DNA of 61,791 nt, from positions 1 to 61,791 of the forward strand of contig JAFDKH010000037.1 in NCBI GenBank assembly GCA_019307065.1, written 5' to 3'. Below are positions 17,719 through 25,823 of this stretch, one piece after another; position 1 is the first letter of the stretch; each line of letters starts with the position of its first letter. This DNA is from Deltaproteobacteria bacterium. GTDB lineage: Bacteria > Myxococcota > B64-G9. The notes beneath the pieces were generated by a model. That model was given only the letters and a program-made list of their open reading frames with translations, made no database searches and had not been told where the DNA came from. A program made the position numbers and the translations under genes.

Positions 17719-18231
17719 ATGCGACTGATGATAATCGTGATTTGCGGTCTTTTGGCGGTCACGTTGGCCGGGCCGGTATTTGCTCAAGAAGCCGAGGCCG
17801 CCAAGGAGACCAAGCCGGAGACCAAGCCGGAAGCCAAGCCCGAGGCGGCCAAGAAAGCCAGCGTCAAGAAGCTCGACCCGATTGATTTTATCGCCAAACA
17901 TCTTGGGGTAATCATGCGCATCGTCAAGAAAGGCAAAAAGCGCAACCCGGCCGAATGCAAGAAAATCGTCAGGCGCGTCAAGGCTTACGCCAAGAAGATC
18001 AAGCCGGCCTGTGAAAAAGTAAAAAAGACCTTGAAGGCGATGCCCAAGAAAGACATGAAAAAAATGGACAAGAAAGGCTTTCGGGTCATGGGTCGTTTGG
18101 TCAAGAAATACGACCAGGTCATCACTGAGTTTGGCGAGAAATGTTGGCCGCAGTTCCATGGACTGGAGGGGGCCATCGATGGTCTATTCTCCACCGTCAA
18201 ACACAAACACGGCCAGAGCTGCAGTCACTGA
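17719..18231 (+). CDS. lysine-rich exported protein, unknown function
   Basis: A 170-residue protein with a signal peptide (MRLMIIVICGLLAVTLAGPV, ending near AQA). A Lys/Pro/Glu repeat segment (ETKPETKPEAKPEAAKK) follows, then a basic helical domain with four cysteines. GAAAGG lies seven bases before the chosen ATG; an upstream start at 17695 would place hydrophilic residues before the signal. It is probably periplasmic or surface exposed. No family recognised. Confidence 0.65.
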   Translation: MRLMIIVICGLLAVTLAGPVFAQEAEAAKETKPETKPEAKPEAAKKASVKKLDPIDFIAKHLGVIMRIVKKGKKRNPAECKKIVRRVKAYAKKIKPACEKVKKTLKAMPKKDMKKMDKKGFRVMGRLVKKYDQVITEFGEKCWPQFHGLEGAIDGLFSTVKHKHGQSCSH

Positions 18232-18242
18232 GAAAATAATAA

Positions 18243-19913
18243 TCAGTACTTGCGTCGAATAACCAAACCAACCATTCCCATCAACAGCACGATCGCCGGC
18301 AGACTCGAACTGGTTTCTTGCTTGCCACACGAACAGCCTCCACCCGACTCAGGTTCGCCGCCGCCGTCCGCCTGGGGCCCATCGTCGCCCGGACCGGCAT
18401 CGTCTTCAGGGCCGCCATCGGGACCGGCATCCAGGCCGCCATCTTCCTCGGGCCCGCCGTCGGGTCCGGCATCCAGGCCGCCATCTTCCTCGGGTCCGCC
18501 GTCGGGTCCGGCACCCTCCTCGTAGGTTATTTGCAGAATCGGACGTAACGAGGTGTTGCTGTTTTCATTGCTGGCAAAGGCAGCCCCGTCGTCCTGACTC
18601 GAGCGAATCACGAACGTCACTTGCCCGTTGCCGCTAATGGCCGACTCCAGGTTTGTGTAGAGGTGCGTTCCGGAGCCGGCCACGGCTCCAATGTTGAACA
18701 AGTCTCCGGTTGCGTCACTACCGGCAAGTGAGTTGTTCCAGGTTGGCTGGCTATCGAGCCACTCGATTGTCCCTGGATCAAAGCGCCGGATAACGCCCCC
18801 GAGACCAGCATTCGAAGTGTTGACGATCAAACGCGCATCGGACACGACGAAGTTAGCCGGCAAACCATTGATGTTGAAACGAATGAAGATCTCGCGTTGG
18901 GCCGCGCCGCCGCCGACAGCCAGTTCGGTCGCCGCGCCGAAATTCGTGTCGGGGTTCCGCATATCGGTATGGCAGTCGGCTTCGGGCGAAAATACGATTG
19001 TATGTTCACCTGACGATTCGTTTACTTCGAGTGAGAAATCCTGCTGATCGAAATCGCCGTCATCGTCGGTGACTCGCATGCTGAAGGTAAAAGTGCCGGT
19101 TTCCGTCGGGGTGCCTGAGATTTGAGCGCCATTTCGTAAAAGGCCGTTCGGCAGTTGCCCGCTTGGCATGCTCCAGCTAAGTGGGGCGTCGCCGCCGATT
19201 GCCTGGATGGTTGCTGAATAAGACACTCCTTCGGTGGCGGCTCCCAGAGAAGCTGTGGTGATTTGCGGCTGACTGTCAGCGCCGCTGCGTTCTACAATTA
19301 TGACATCCGAAATTATTGGGGCCGGATTGGTGATGCCGTACTGATCATCTTTGCCGATACAGAAGTAACGCATGCTAAAGCGGTTGAAGCTCCACTGTCT
19401 CAGCTCGGTCCCGTCGAAAAGGAACTTAATCGTACCGTTTTGCCATTCTACCCGGTAGGTGTGTTGATCCTGGCCGTTGACGTCATCGTTGGAGCCAACC
19501 CGAGCTTCCACGCGGGTTTCGATCGTCAGGGGAGCTGCGAGAACTTTAAAAGGATTATAACCTTCGCCGATTCGCCAATTCCAGAAAGAACCAGTCTGCA
19601 GGTAGTGCCCATACTGATCTTCGTTCTCCCAGCCGGAGAGCGGATGCGACTTGGCGATTCCCTGGGCGGGAGTAGTGAAGCCCCGCATTTTACACTCGAA
19701 ATAGCCATCGCTGACGGTTTGGCCGGCGTCGAAGACAATCTTGCCGCCGGTCGAGTGCCAGCCGCCCCCGGGATCGAATACACCGCCGCCTACTTGTGTG
19801 CCGATCGTAGACTGGTCGAGAGGATCGCTAACCAGAGTAGTCTGGGCCTGGGCGACCGAGGACATCAGGATTAGTGCAACCAGGTAATAATATGCGTCTT
19901 TATACATCTTCAT
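18243..19913 (-). CDS. surface protein: lectin-like, putative-Ig, CBM96/DNRLRE-like, MYXO-CTERM tail
   Basis: A 556-residue surface protein. A signal peptide (1-23) is followed by a concanavalin A-like sandwich (about 25-205; DGYFECKMRG, HTYRVEWQNGTIKFLFDG) without a visible glycosidase ExDxE motif. Next is a putative-Ig/cadherin-like domain (about 210-295; GTPTETGTFTFSMRVTD), then a DNRLRE/CBM96-like domain (about 300-450; NFGAATELAVGG, IFIRFNINGLP). An acidic repeat linker of DGGPEEDGGLDAGP units comes next, and the end is GGCSCG plus a hydrophobic helix and RRKY. The tail matches MYXO-CTERM-type sorting. GGGAGTG precedes the ATG. The combination suggests polysaccharide binding at the cell surface. 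Confidence 0.78.
   Translation of the reverse strand: MKMYKDAYYYLVALILMSSVAQAQTTLVSDPLDQSTIGTQVGGGVFDPGGGWHSTGGKIVFDAGQTVSDGYFECKMRGFTTPAQGIAKSHPLSGWENEDQYGHYLQTGSFWNWRIGEGYNPFKVLAAPLTIETRVEARVGSNDDVNGQDQHTYRVEWQNGTIKFLFDGTELRQWSFNRFSMRYFCIGKDDQYGITNPAPIISDVIIVERSGADSQPQITTASLGAATEGVSYSATIQAIGGDAPLSWSMPSGQLPNGLLRNGAQISGTPTETGTFTFSMRVTDDDGDFDQQDFSLEVNESSGEHTIVFSPEADCHTDMRNPDTNFGAATELAVGGGAAQREIFIRFNINGLPANFVVSDARLIVNTSNAGLGGVIRRFDPGTIEWLDSQPTWNNSLAGSDATGDLFNIGAVAGSGTHLYTNLESAISGNGQVTFVIRSSQDDGAAFASNENSNTSLRPILQITYEEGAGPDGGPEEDGGLDAGPDGGPEEDGGLDAGPDGGPEDDAGPGDDGPQADGGGEPESGGGCSCGKQETSSSLPAIVLLMGMVGLVIRRKY
18420..18520. repeat. tandem codon repeat encoding the DGGPEEDGGLDAGP linker
   Basis: Near-identical units of 42 bases encode the acidic Gly/Asp/Pro linker before the sorting tail. 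Such stalk repeats vary in copy number between strains by slippage. Units are seen directly in the translation of the surface-protein gene. Confidence 0.6.
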
Positions 19914-20038
19914 TGGTCACTCCCTGACAAATGCTGGATTTGGTAGAGCCTACCACAAGCCAAAAACAAAAAGCCATGTCGCAATTCTAGCCTGATGTGG
20001 TAATAATAGTACGAGTCACAACAGAAAGCAGGTAGGAG

Positions 20039-22750
20039 ATGAAAAGAAAAAAGCTTGCTAGCCTGAACTTGTTGATCTGGGCGCTGGTCTTGATTGTCTG
20101 GTCTTGTTCCGACAGCGCGGCACCCGGGCCTGATTTGTGCAACTCGAATGCCGATTGCGACGGTGGAAAGATTTGTGTGAACGGAGCTTGCCGCGTCGAA
20201 TGTCAGAGCAACGCTGATTGCGCGGCCGGACAAGAATGTAAAGATGGTGCTTGCGTAGTTCCTTGCACTGTAGACGGCGACTGTCCGCATGGTGAGGTCT
20301 GTCAAAACGGCAACTGTGTGCCGGCCGCCTGTATTGATATGGACGGTGACGGTTATGGTGTCAACTGCGACAAGGGCGGTGACTGCGACGATTCAGACGC
20401 GACAGTCTATCCGGGTGCCCCGGAACTATGTGACGGCAAGGACAACGATTGCGATCAAGAGTCTGATAGCGGAATCATGTGCCTGGCAGCCTGTTGTGCG
20501 GCCGGACAACTTTGCTTAGACAATGTGTGCGTCGATGATTTTGGAGATTGTCTAGAAGATGGCGAATGTCAGGAAGACAGCTATTGTCATGAGGGTAACT
20601 GTATTCCTTATGGCACCGGTCCGCGCGGGGAAACGAATCCGGATTGTACGCGCCTGGTTGTGGCCGGGTTGTTTCAACCGGCTATGCAATGTGAATGGCT
20701 CAGCCCCGAAAACGGCGACTATCCAGTTCACGTTCAGGTGCTTGGCACGCCGACCGTAGCCGATTTCGACTTCGACGGCACCCGCGAGACCACTCGACCT
20801 TCGATTGTCTTCAATACCTATGATGCCCTGGATGGCGATTCGGGTGTCTTGACTGACCTGGATGGCGTCCTGCGGATCATCGATGGGGCTACTTGTGAAA
20901 CCCAGTTTTCACTAGGTCCCTATTTGAACGGTTGCAACCCGGTCGCCATTGGCGACCTGGACCGCGCCGCTGATCGCCGGCCTGAAATCGTAGCCCATAG
21001 AAACACCGGCGGAGTCATTGCCTATAAGTATAACGATCAAACCCAAACCTTCGATACGCTCTGGGTCGGTCACGATAGTGGCGGCAGCGAAATCGTCTTT
21101 GCCGAGGGCTCGACCGGCTGGGGCGGTCCGTCGATTGCCGATCTTGACGATGATGGTTCCCCTGAAGTTCTCAGCGGCGGGCTGGTATACGATGCGACCG
21201 GTTTGTTGATTGATAACAGCCTGGCGCAGAATGCGCTTTTTAGGATTGGCTTTCCGGTGGTCGCCGATCTGGACGCTGACGGAAAAGTCGAGTTGGCCGG
21301 CGGCAATGCCGTTTGGGAGTTCGATCCAGTTGGGCTGGCCTGGTCGGCTGAGTGGAGTTCGGGCACTGGGTCGGGCTACACGGCCGTGGCCGACTTCGGA
21401 ACTTTCAACGCCGATCCCGGTCAGGATGACCGGACCAGCCTGGACGGTATTGCCGAGGTGGCTGTCGTGGCCGGCGGCCAGGCCCGGGTTGATACCCTGG
21501 CCGGTCGGACTGTATTCGGGCCGATTAACTTGCCGGCCAGCTCGGGCGGTGGGCCGCCGACGATTGGTGATTTCGACGGAGACGGACGGGCCGAACTGGC
21601 TGCCTCGGGTTCTGACTCGATGACGATCTTCGACCCGGATTGCACAGGCGTGCCGGAAGTGGCCAATTGTCCGACTTTGCGAAGCGACGGTATTTTATGG
21701 AGCCAGCCGTCTCAAGACCACTCTTCCAATATTACCGGTTCTTCTCTGTTCGATTTCGAAGGTGATGGCCTGGTCGAGGCTGTCTATGCCGACGAATGTT
21801 TCGTTCGCGTTTACCGGGGCACCGACGGAACCGTGCTCTATTCGCAATGGCGTTCATCTTGCACATGGAATGAAAACCCGATCGTGGCCGACGTCGACGG
21901 AGACTTCTCCTCGGAGTTGGTTGTTCCGTCCAATCAAAGTTGCGGGACTGCCCCGTCCAACATGGGCGCAAAAAACTATGAAACCAGCCCGCACGGCAAC
22001 CCTATGGATCCACTCTTCGTCGGGTTGCCCTGCAAGGAAAATATTGACTGTCAAAGTTCGGTTTGTGACGAGGGTTACTGCCGCTGCATTGATGATTCCG
22101 AGTGCCCCAGTGGCGGCTTCGTATGTGCCGGCCCGCCGCCCGGAACAGCGGGTAACGGAAATACCTGTCGGGCCGAGTGGCTGGGCAGCATCAGTGGCGT
22201 CAGGGTTTATCGCGACGCATTGGACCGCTGGGTGGGGTCGCGGCCGATCTGGAATCAACACGCCTATGCGATCACCAATATAGAAGAGGATGGCCTGGTG
22301 CCCCAGACATCGGCCGCCCAACTCAACTGGCAGGTAGCCGGTTTGAACAATTTCCGTCAGAATATCCAGGGTGATTTGAATCCGAATCACTCTCCGGACG
22401 TGACCGCCGGCGGGGGAGCTTTTGAGATTCATTGCGACGAGGATTTGAACCTGACCATGACAATCAGGGTATGTAATCGCGGTACCAATCCAATCGCCGC
22501 CGGAGTTGCAGTTGGTTTCTTCGATGGAGATCCCGGGGCCGGGGGTCAGCTTGTCTGCACGACCGTCACAACCGATGATCTATTTCCCGGCAGTTGTGAA
22601 GAAATCAGTTGTATTTGGCCGAATGCTCCCGAAGATGATCCTCGCGACATCACCGTTGTCGTTGACTACGATAACCAGAGAACCGAATGCGTCGAATCCA
22701 ATAACCGGGCCGTCATCCCGGGTGTCACCTGCGAAGGCTATGTGCCCTGA
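20039..22750 (+). CDS. large Cys-rich/MopE-type/FG-GAP lipoprotein
   Basis: A 903-residue exported protein. The N-terminal signal ends in VWSC, a possible lipobox. Residues 30-100 hold EGF-like Cys-rich units with the pattern NADCxxGxxCxxGxC. Residues about 99-145 contain the MopE-type putative metal-binding motif (DCDDSDATVYPGAPELCDG and DNDCD). A beta-propeller of FG-GAP/VCBS-like repeats spans about 235-640 (SIADLDDDGSPEV, VVADLDADGKVEL, TIGDFDGDGRAEL). A second Cys cluster lies near 664-700, and a CARDB-like beta domain ends the protein (about 800-900). This build is typical of myxobacterial surface proteins. An AGGAG box abuts the ATG. Specific ligand unknown. Confidence 0.8.
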   Translation: MKRKKLASLNLLIWALVLIVWSCSDSAAPGPDLCNSNADCDGGKICVNGACRVECQSNADCAAGQECKDGACVVPCTVDGDCPHGEVCQNGNCVPAACIDMDGDGYGVNCDKGGDCDDSDATVYPGAPELCDGKDNDCDQESDSGIMCLAACCAAGQLCLDNVCVDDFGDCLEDGECQEDSYCHEGNCIPYGTGPRGETNPDCTRLVVAGLFQPAMQCEWLSPENGDYPVHVQVLGTPTVADFDFDGTRETTRPSIVFNTYDALDGDSGVLTDLDGVLRIIDGATCETQFSLGPYLNGCNPVAIGDLDRAADRRPEIVAHRNTGGVIAYKYNDQTQTFDTLWVGHDSGGSEIVFAEGSTGWGGPSIADLDDDGSPEVLSGGLVYDATGLLIDNSLAQNALFRIGFPVVADLDADGKVELAGGNAVWEFDPVGLAWSAEWSSGTGSGYTAVADFGTFNADPGQDDRTSLDGIAEVAVVAGGQARVDTLAGRTVFGPINLPASSGGGPPTIGDFDGDGRAELAASGSDSMTIFDPDCTGVPEVANCPTLRSDGILWSQPSQDHSSNITGSSLFDFEGDGLVEAVYADECFVRVYRGTDGTVLYSQWRSSCTWNENPIVADVDGDFSSELVVPSNQSCGTAPSNMGAKNYETSPHGNPMDPLFVGLPCKENIDCQSSVCDEGYCRCIDDSECPSGGFVCAGPPPGTAGNGNTCRAEWLGSISGVRVYRDALDRWVGSRPIWNQHAYAITNIEEDGLVPQTSAAQLNWQVAGLNNFRQNIQGDLNPNHSPDVTAGGGAFEIHCDEDLNLTMTIRVCNRGTNPIAAGVAVGFFDGDPGAGGQLVCTTVTTDDLFPGSCEEISCIWPNAPEDDPRDITVVVDYDNQRTECVESNNRAVIPGVTCEGYVP

Positions 22751-22776
22751 TCATAGACTACTAAAGGCGAACAGAA

Positions 22777-23583
22777 ATGAAAACGACCCGTCTTAGCCCG
22801 ATCCTGCTGTGTCTGATTCTAGCGGTTGCCTGTCAGGAAAAGGCCCGGCACTCGAACCCCGAACGCGCCATACAAGCTTGTTTGAAAGGGATTCAGAACC
22901 TGGCCCGCGGTCGATTGCGGCCCGAATCACAATCGCTGGTTTTGGCAAATGCCTGCAAAGATCTGTATGTCGAAAAGAGCTGTCGGCAGGCCTTCGGAAG
23001 CCAGGGGGCTTTACCGGCCGACAGGCGAGCTTCGGCGATTGCCGAGATCTGTAAAAAGGCCTATTGCCCGAATCTAAAAGAACCCAAGCCGCAGATCTGT
23101 GGTCAGTCGGCCTTACCGCTCAGTCCGCTGCGCTTGTTACCCATGTGGCACGAGCTGCAATGGGCCATCCTGGCCCGCGACCTGGGGCCAGAACGGGCGG
23201 CTGGTCTGTACGGCCGGCTCGTATTTGCCCAGTTGTTGATGCAACCGATTATGGCTACCCCGTTGCAAATCGAGTTGCCCAAAGCCATACCCCTGACGCC
23301 AAATCCTGCGAAATCGATTGTCTCGATTGGGCAAAAGGACAAGAAAATTATAGTGTCAGTTGACGGCCAGGCTATTGCGGGCTGGAGCATGCCGGCCAAA
23401 CCCAGTCAAAAAGATCTTGAACCGTTAATCGCAGTTCTGAAGAAACACGAAAAACCACCTCAGATTATTATCCAGGCCGACCAAAATGTACTCTATGAAA
23501 ACATTGTTGGTCTGCTGGATGCCCTCAAGTCGGCCGGTTTCGATCAATTTGCTTTTGCGGTTAATGAGAAAGAAACCAAGTAG
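22777..23583 (+). CDS. lipoprotein with ExbD/TolR-like C-terminal domain
   Basis: A 268-residue lipoprotein. The signal peptide ends in AVAC (C19). Residues 25-110 contain spaced cysteines. The last 90 residues follow the periplasmic domain of ExbD/TolR: a strand-rich stretch (KKIIVSVDGQAIAGW), PLIAVLKKHEKPPQIIIQADQNVLYENIVGLLDALKSAG in outline (hydrophobic strand, then A-D, then a helix ending in a Gly), and FAFAV. Normal ExbD/TolR has an N-terminal membrane helix with a key Asp for proton flow; here that helix is replaced by a lipid anchor. It follows the FG-GAP gene by 26 bases and is probably co-transcribed. The fold assignment rests on pattern only. Confidence 0.6.
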   Translation: MKTTRLSPILLCLILAVACQEKARHSNPERAIQACLKGIQNLARGRLRPESQSLVLANACKDLYVEKSCRQAFGSQGALPADRRASAIAEICKKAYCPNLKEPKPQICGQSALPLSPLRLLPMWHELQWAILARDLGPERAAGLYGRLVFAQLLMQPIMATPLQIELPKAIPLTPNPAKSIVSIGQKDKKIIVSVDGQAIAGWSMPAKPSQKDLEPLIAVLKKHEKPPQIIIQADQNVLYENIVGLLDALKSAGFDQFAFAVNEKETK

Positions 23584-23616
23584 TCTCCAGGATCTCCCGA
23601 GTAGTTTTTATCCCCC

Positions 23617-23644
23617 TTGTCTATCGCTGTCAGTAGTGTAAACT
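23617..23644 (+). promoter_or_regulatory. weak candidate promoter for the acyl-CoA fusion cluster
   Basis: TTGTCT (23617-23622) and TAAACT (23639-23644) are spaced by 16 bases in the 91-base gap before the hydratase-SDR-SCP2 gene. Only partial consensus. Confidence 0.28.
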
Positions 23645-23674
23645 GCCTGACGAAACTTCTAAGGAGGTTGTGGC

Positions 23675-25804
23675 ATGGCCCTTGACCTTGATTCGATTGG
23701 CAAGAAAATTGGTCCGCTGACCAAGGACTACGATTGGCGGGATGTTGTTTTGTATGCCCTGGGAGTCGGGGCCGGGTTTGACGACCTGGAGTACTGTTAT
23801 GAAGACAAGCTGAAGGTGATTCCCAGCTTTTCGATCGGAGCGGTCTTCGACTTTTTGGCGCAAGCTGCGATTGGTTCCAACGCCAACCTGGCGGGTATCT
23901 TGCATGGTGAACAGGAGATCGTGTTCCACAATGCCATTCCCACAGACGGTACCTTGTCCTCTACCGGCGCGATAACCAATATCTACGATAAAGGTGACAA
24001 TAAAGGCGCTCTGGTTTTGGCTGAGGCCGATACTGTCCACTCGAACGGTCAGAAGTTGTTCACTAACTACTTCACCCTGTTTTGCCGCAAAGATGGGGGC
24101 TTCGGTGGCGACCCGGCCCCCAAAGAAGATTTTGATTTTCCCGAGCGTCAGCCCGATTTCGAAGAAGATGCCCAGCCGTCTGGCGACCAGCCTTTGATTT
24201 ACAGGCTTTCGGGTGACATTTTTGCTCTGCACGTCAATCCTGATTTTGCCAAGGCGAGCGGCTTCGAGAAACCAATTATGCACGGGCTGTGTACTCACGG
24301 CTATACCTGCCGGGCGGTTGTCAAACACCTGTTTCCCGGTCAGCCCGAATTGATGACTCGCTTCAAGGTTCGCTTCTCGAGGACTCTCTATCCGGGCGTT
24401 CCGATCAAGACTCAAATCTGGAAAATATCCGAAGGCAAAGCGGTTTTCAGAACGCTCAACGCCGATTCGGGTGAAGTAGTCATCGACCGCGGTGAAGTCG
24501 AGTGGATCAGCCAGGCCGAGGCCAAGATCAGGGCAAGTCGGACAGGTATCCGGTTCGACGATCAGGTGGCGATTGTGACCGGGGCCGGAGCAGGACTGGG
24601 CCGGGTTTATGCCCTCGAACTGGCAAAACGCGGCGCCAAGGTAGTCGTCAATGATCTGGGCGGTACTACCGACGGCTCGGGTTCCGGCCAGGGCCCGGCC
24701 GATGAGGTAGTTGCTCAGATCAAGGCCCAGGGCGGTGAAGCGGTTGCATCCTATGCCAACGTGGCAACCGAAGAAGGCGGCCGGGCGATAGTTGACACAG
24801 CCGTTCAAGCTTTCGGTCGGCTGGATATTCTGATCAATAACGCCGGGATCCTCAGGGACAAGACCCTGGCCAAGATGGAACCGGCCGCATGGGATAGTGT
24901 CTTAGCGGTCCACCTGGTCGGGGCTTACAACGTAACCAGGCCGGCTCTGCAGAAGATGAAAGAAACCAATTACGGCAGAATCATCATGACGACTTCTGCC
25001 GCAGGCCTGTTCGGCAATTTCGGCCAGACCAACTACTCGGCTGCCAAGCTGGGTCTGGTCGGGTTCATGAATACGCTCAAGCTGGAGAGTGAAAAATATA
25101 ATGTTTTAGTAAATACCGTCGCGCCCGTTGCGGCAACCCGCTTGACCGAAGAACTGTTGCCGCCGGATCTGACGGACAAACTCAAGCCCGAGTTCATTGC
25201 TCCCTTGGTCTTGTTCCTGAGCTCGGAGCAATGCCCCACTAGCGGAGGCATCTATAATGCCGGAATGGGGCATTTCAGTCGGGCTGCTATCGTTACCGGA
25301 CCGGGAGTGGTTGTCGGCAAGGACGGTCAGGTTCCCGAACCCGAAGCAGTTGCCGCAAGCATGTCGGCTATCTGCTCTATCGATCAGGCCCAAGAGTTCG
25401 AAACCGCCACTCTTTTCCTGGGATCGATGCTGGATGCTTTTTCTCAAAAAGACAGCTCCCAGGCGTCGGGTTCAAAACCGGCTAAGTTGTCAGTCGCGAA
25501 AATATTCGCCAAGATGCCCGATGCTTTCAACGCCGACAAGGCAGCCGGAGTAGATGTCGTATTTCAGTATTGCATTTCCGGCTCGGACGGCGGGGATTGG
25601 TTTGTGACCATCAAAGACGGCACTTGTGCGGTTGAGCAGGGCAAACATCAAGCCCCGACCACAACCATAAAGATGTCGGCTGAAGACTTCAGCGCCATGA
25701 TCATGGGCAAACTCAATGCCATGCAAGCCTATACTTCGGGTAAGCTGAAAATCGAAGGCGATCTGATGAAATCACAGCTAATCGAGAAGCTTTTTAACTT
25801 CTGA
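23675..25804 (+). CDS. permuted MFE-2-like fusion: 2-enoyl-CoA hydratase 2 - SDR dehydrogenase - SCP2
   Basis: A 709-residue enzyme. Residues 1-285 are a double hot-dog (MaoC-type) enoyl-CoA hydratase 2 with the motif YRLSGDIFALHVNP; the catalytic pair is D181 and H186. Residues 291-600 form a short-chain dehydrogenase with TGAGAGLG (Rossmann glycines), NNAG and the catalytic Y454-x3-K458. It looks closest to the (R)-3-hydroxyacyl-CoA dehydrogenase of peroxisomal MFE-2. Residues 606-709 are an SCP2 sterol-carrier domain. Expected reaction: trans-2-enoyl-CoA to (R)-3-hydroxyacyl-CoA to 3-ketoacyl-CoA, with SCP2 binding the fatty acyl or sterol part. In animal MFE-2 the order is SDR-hydratase-SCP2, so this version is permuted. 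AAGGAGG precedes the ATG. Next genes follow at 19 and 10 bases, so this is an operon. Confidence 0.9.
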   Translation: MALDLDSIGKKIGPLTKDYDWRDVVLYALGVGAGFDDLEYCYEDKLKVIPSFSIGAVFDFLAQAAIGSNANLAGILHGEQEIVFHNAIPTDGTLSSTGAITNIYDKGDNKGALVLAEADTVHSNGQKLFTNYFTLFCRKDGGFGGDPAPKEDFDFPERQPDFEEDAQPSGDQPLIYRLSGDIFALHVNPDFAKASGFEKPIMHGLCTHGYTCRAVVKHLFPGQPELMTRFKVRFSRTLYPGVPIKTQIWKISEGKAVFRTLNADSGEVVIDRGEVEWISQAEAKIRASRTGIRFDDQVAIVTGAGAGLGRVYALELAKRGAKVVVNDLGGTTDGSGSGQGPADEVVAQIKAQGGEAVASYANVATEEGGRAIVDTAVQAFGRLDILINNAGILRDKTLAKMEPAAWDSVLAVHLVGAYNVTRPALQKMKETNYGRIIMTTSAAGLFGNFGQTNYSAAKLGLVGFMNTLKLESEKYNVLVNTVAPVAATRLTEELLPPDLTDKLKPEFIAPLVLFLSSEQCPTSGGIYNAGMGHFSRAAIVTGPGVVVGKDGQVPEPEAVAASMSAICSIDQAQEFETATLFLGSMLDAFSQKDSSQASGSKPAKLSVAKIFAKMPDAFNADKAAGVDVVFQYCISGSDGGDWFVTIKDGTCAVEQGKHQAPTTTIKMSAEDFSAMIMGKLNAMQAYTSGKLKIEGDLMKSQLIEKLFNF

Positions 25805-25823
25805 GGCTACGGAGGAACTGACG

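Noticed and set aside
18250..18525. Pro/Ser/Gly-rich plus-strand frame at the linker repeat
   Set aside because: Simple antisense reading of the DGGPEEDGGLDAGP repeat; low complexity only.
23630..24808. A 392-codon open frame on the minus strand opposite the hydratase-SDR-SCP2 gene
   Set aside because: It mirrors the strongly conserved plus-strand enzyme, has no domain motif of its own, and the plus-strand frame has clear catalytic residues.
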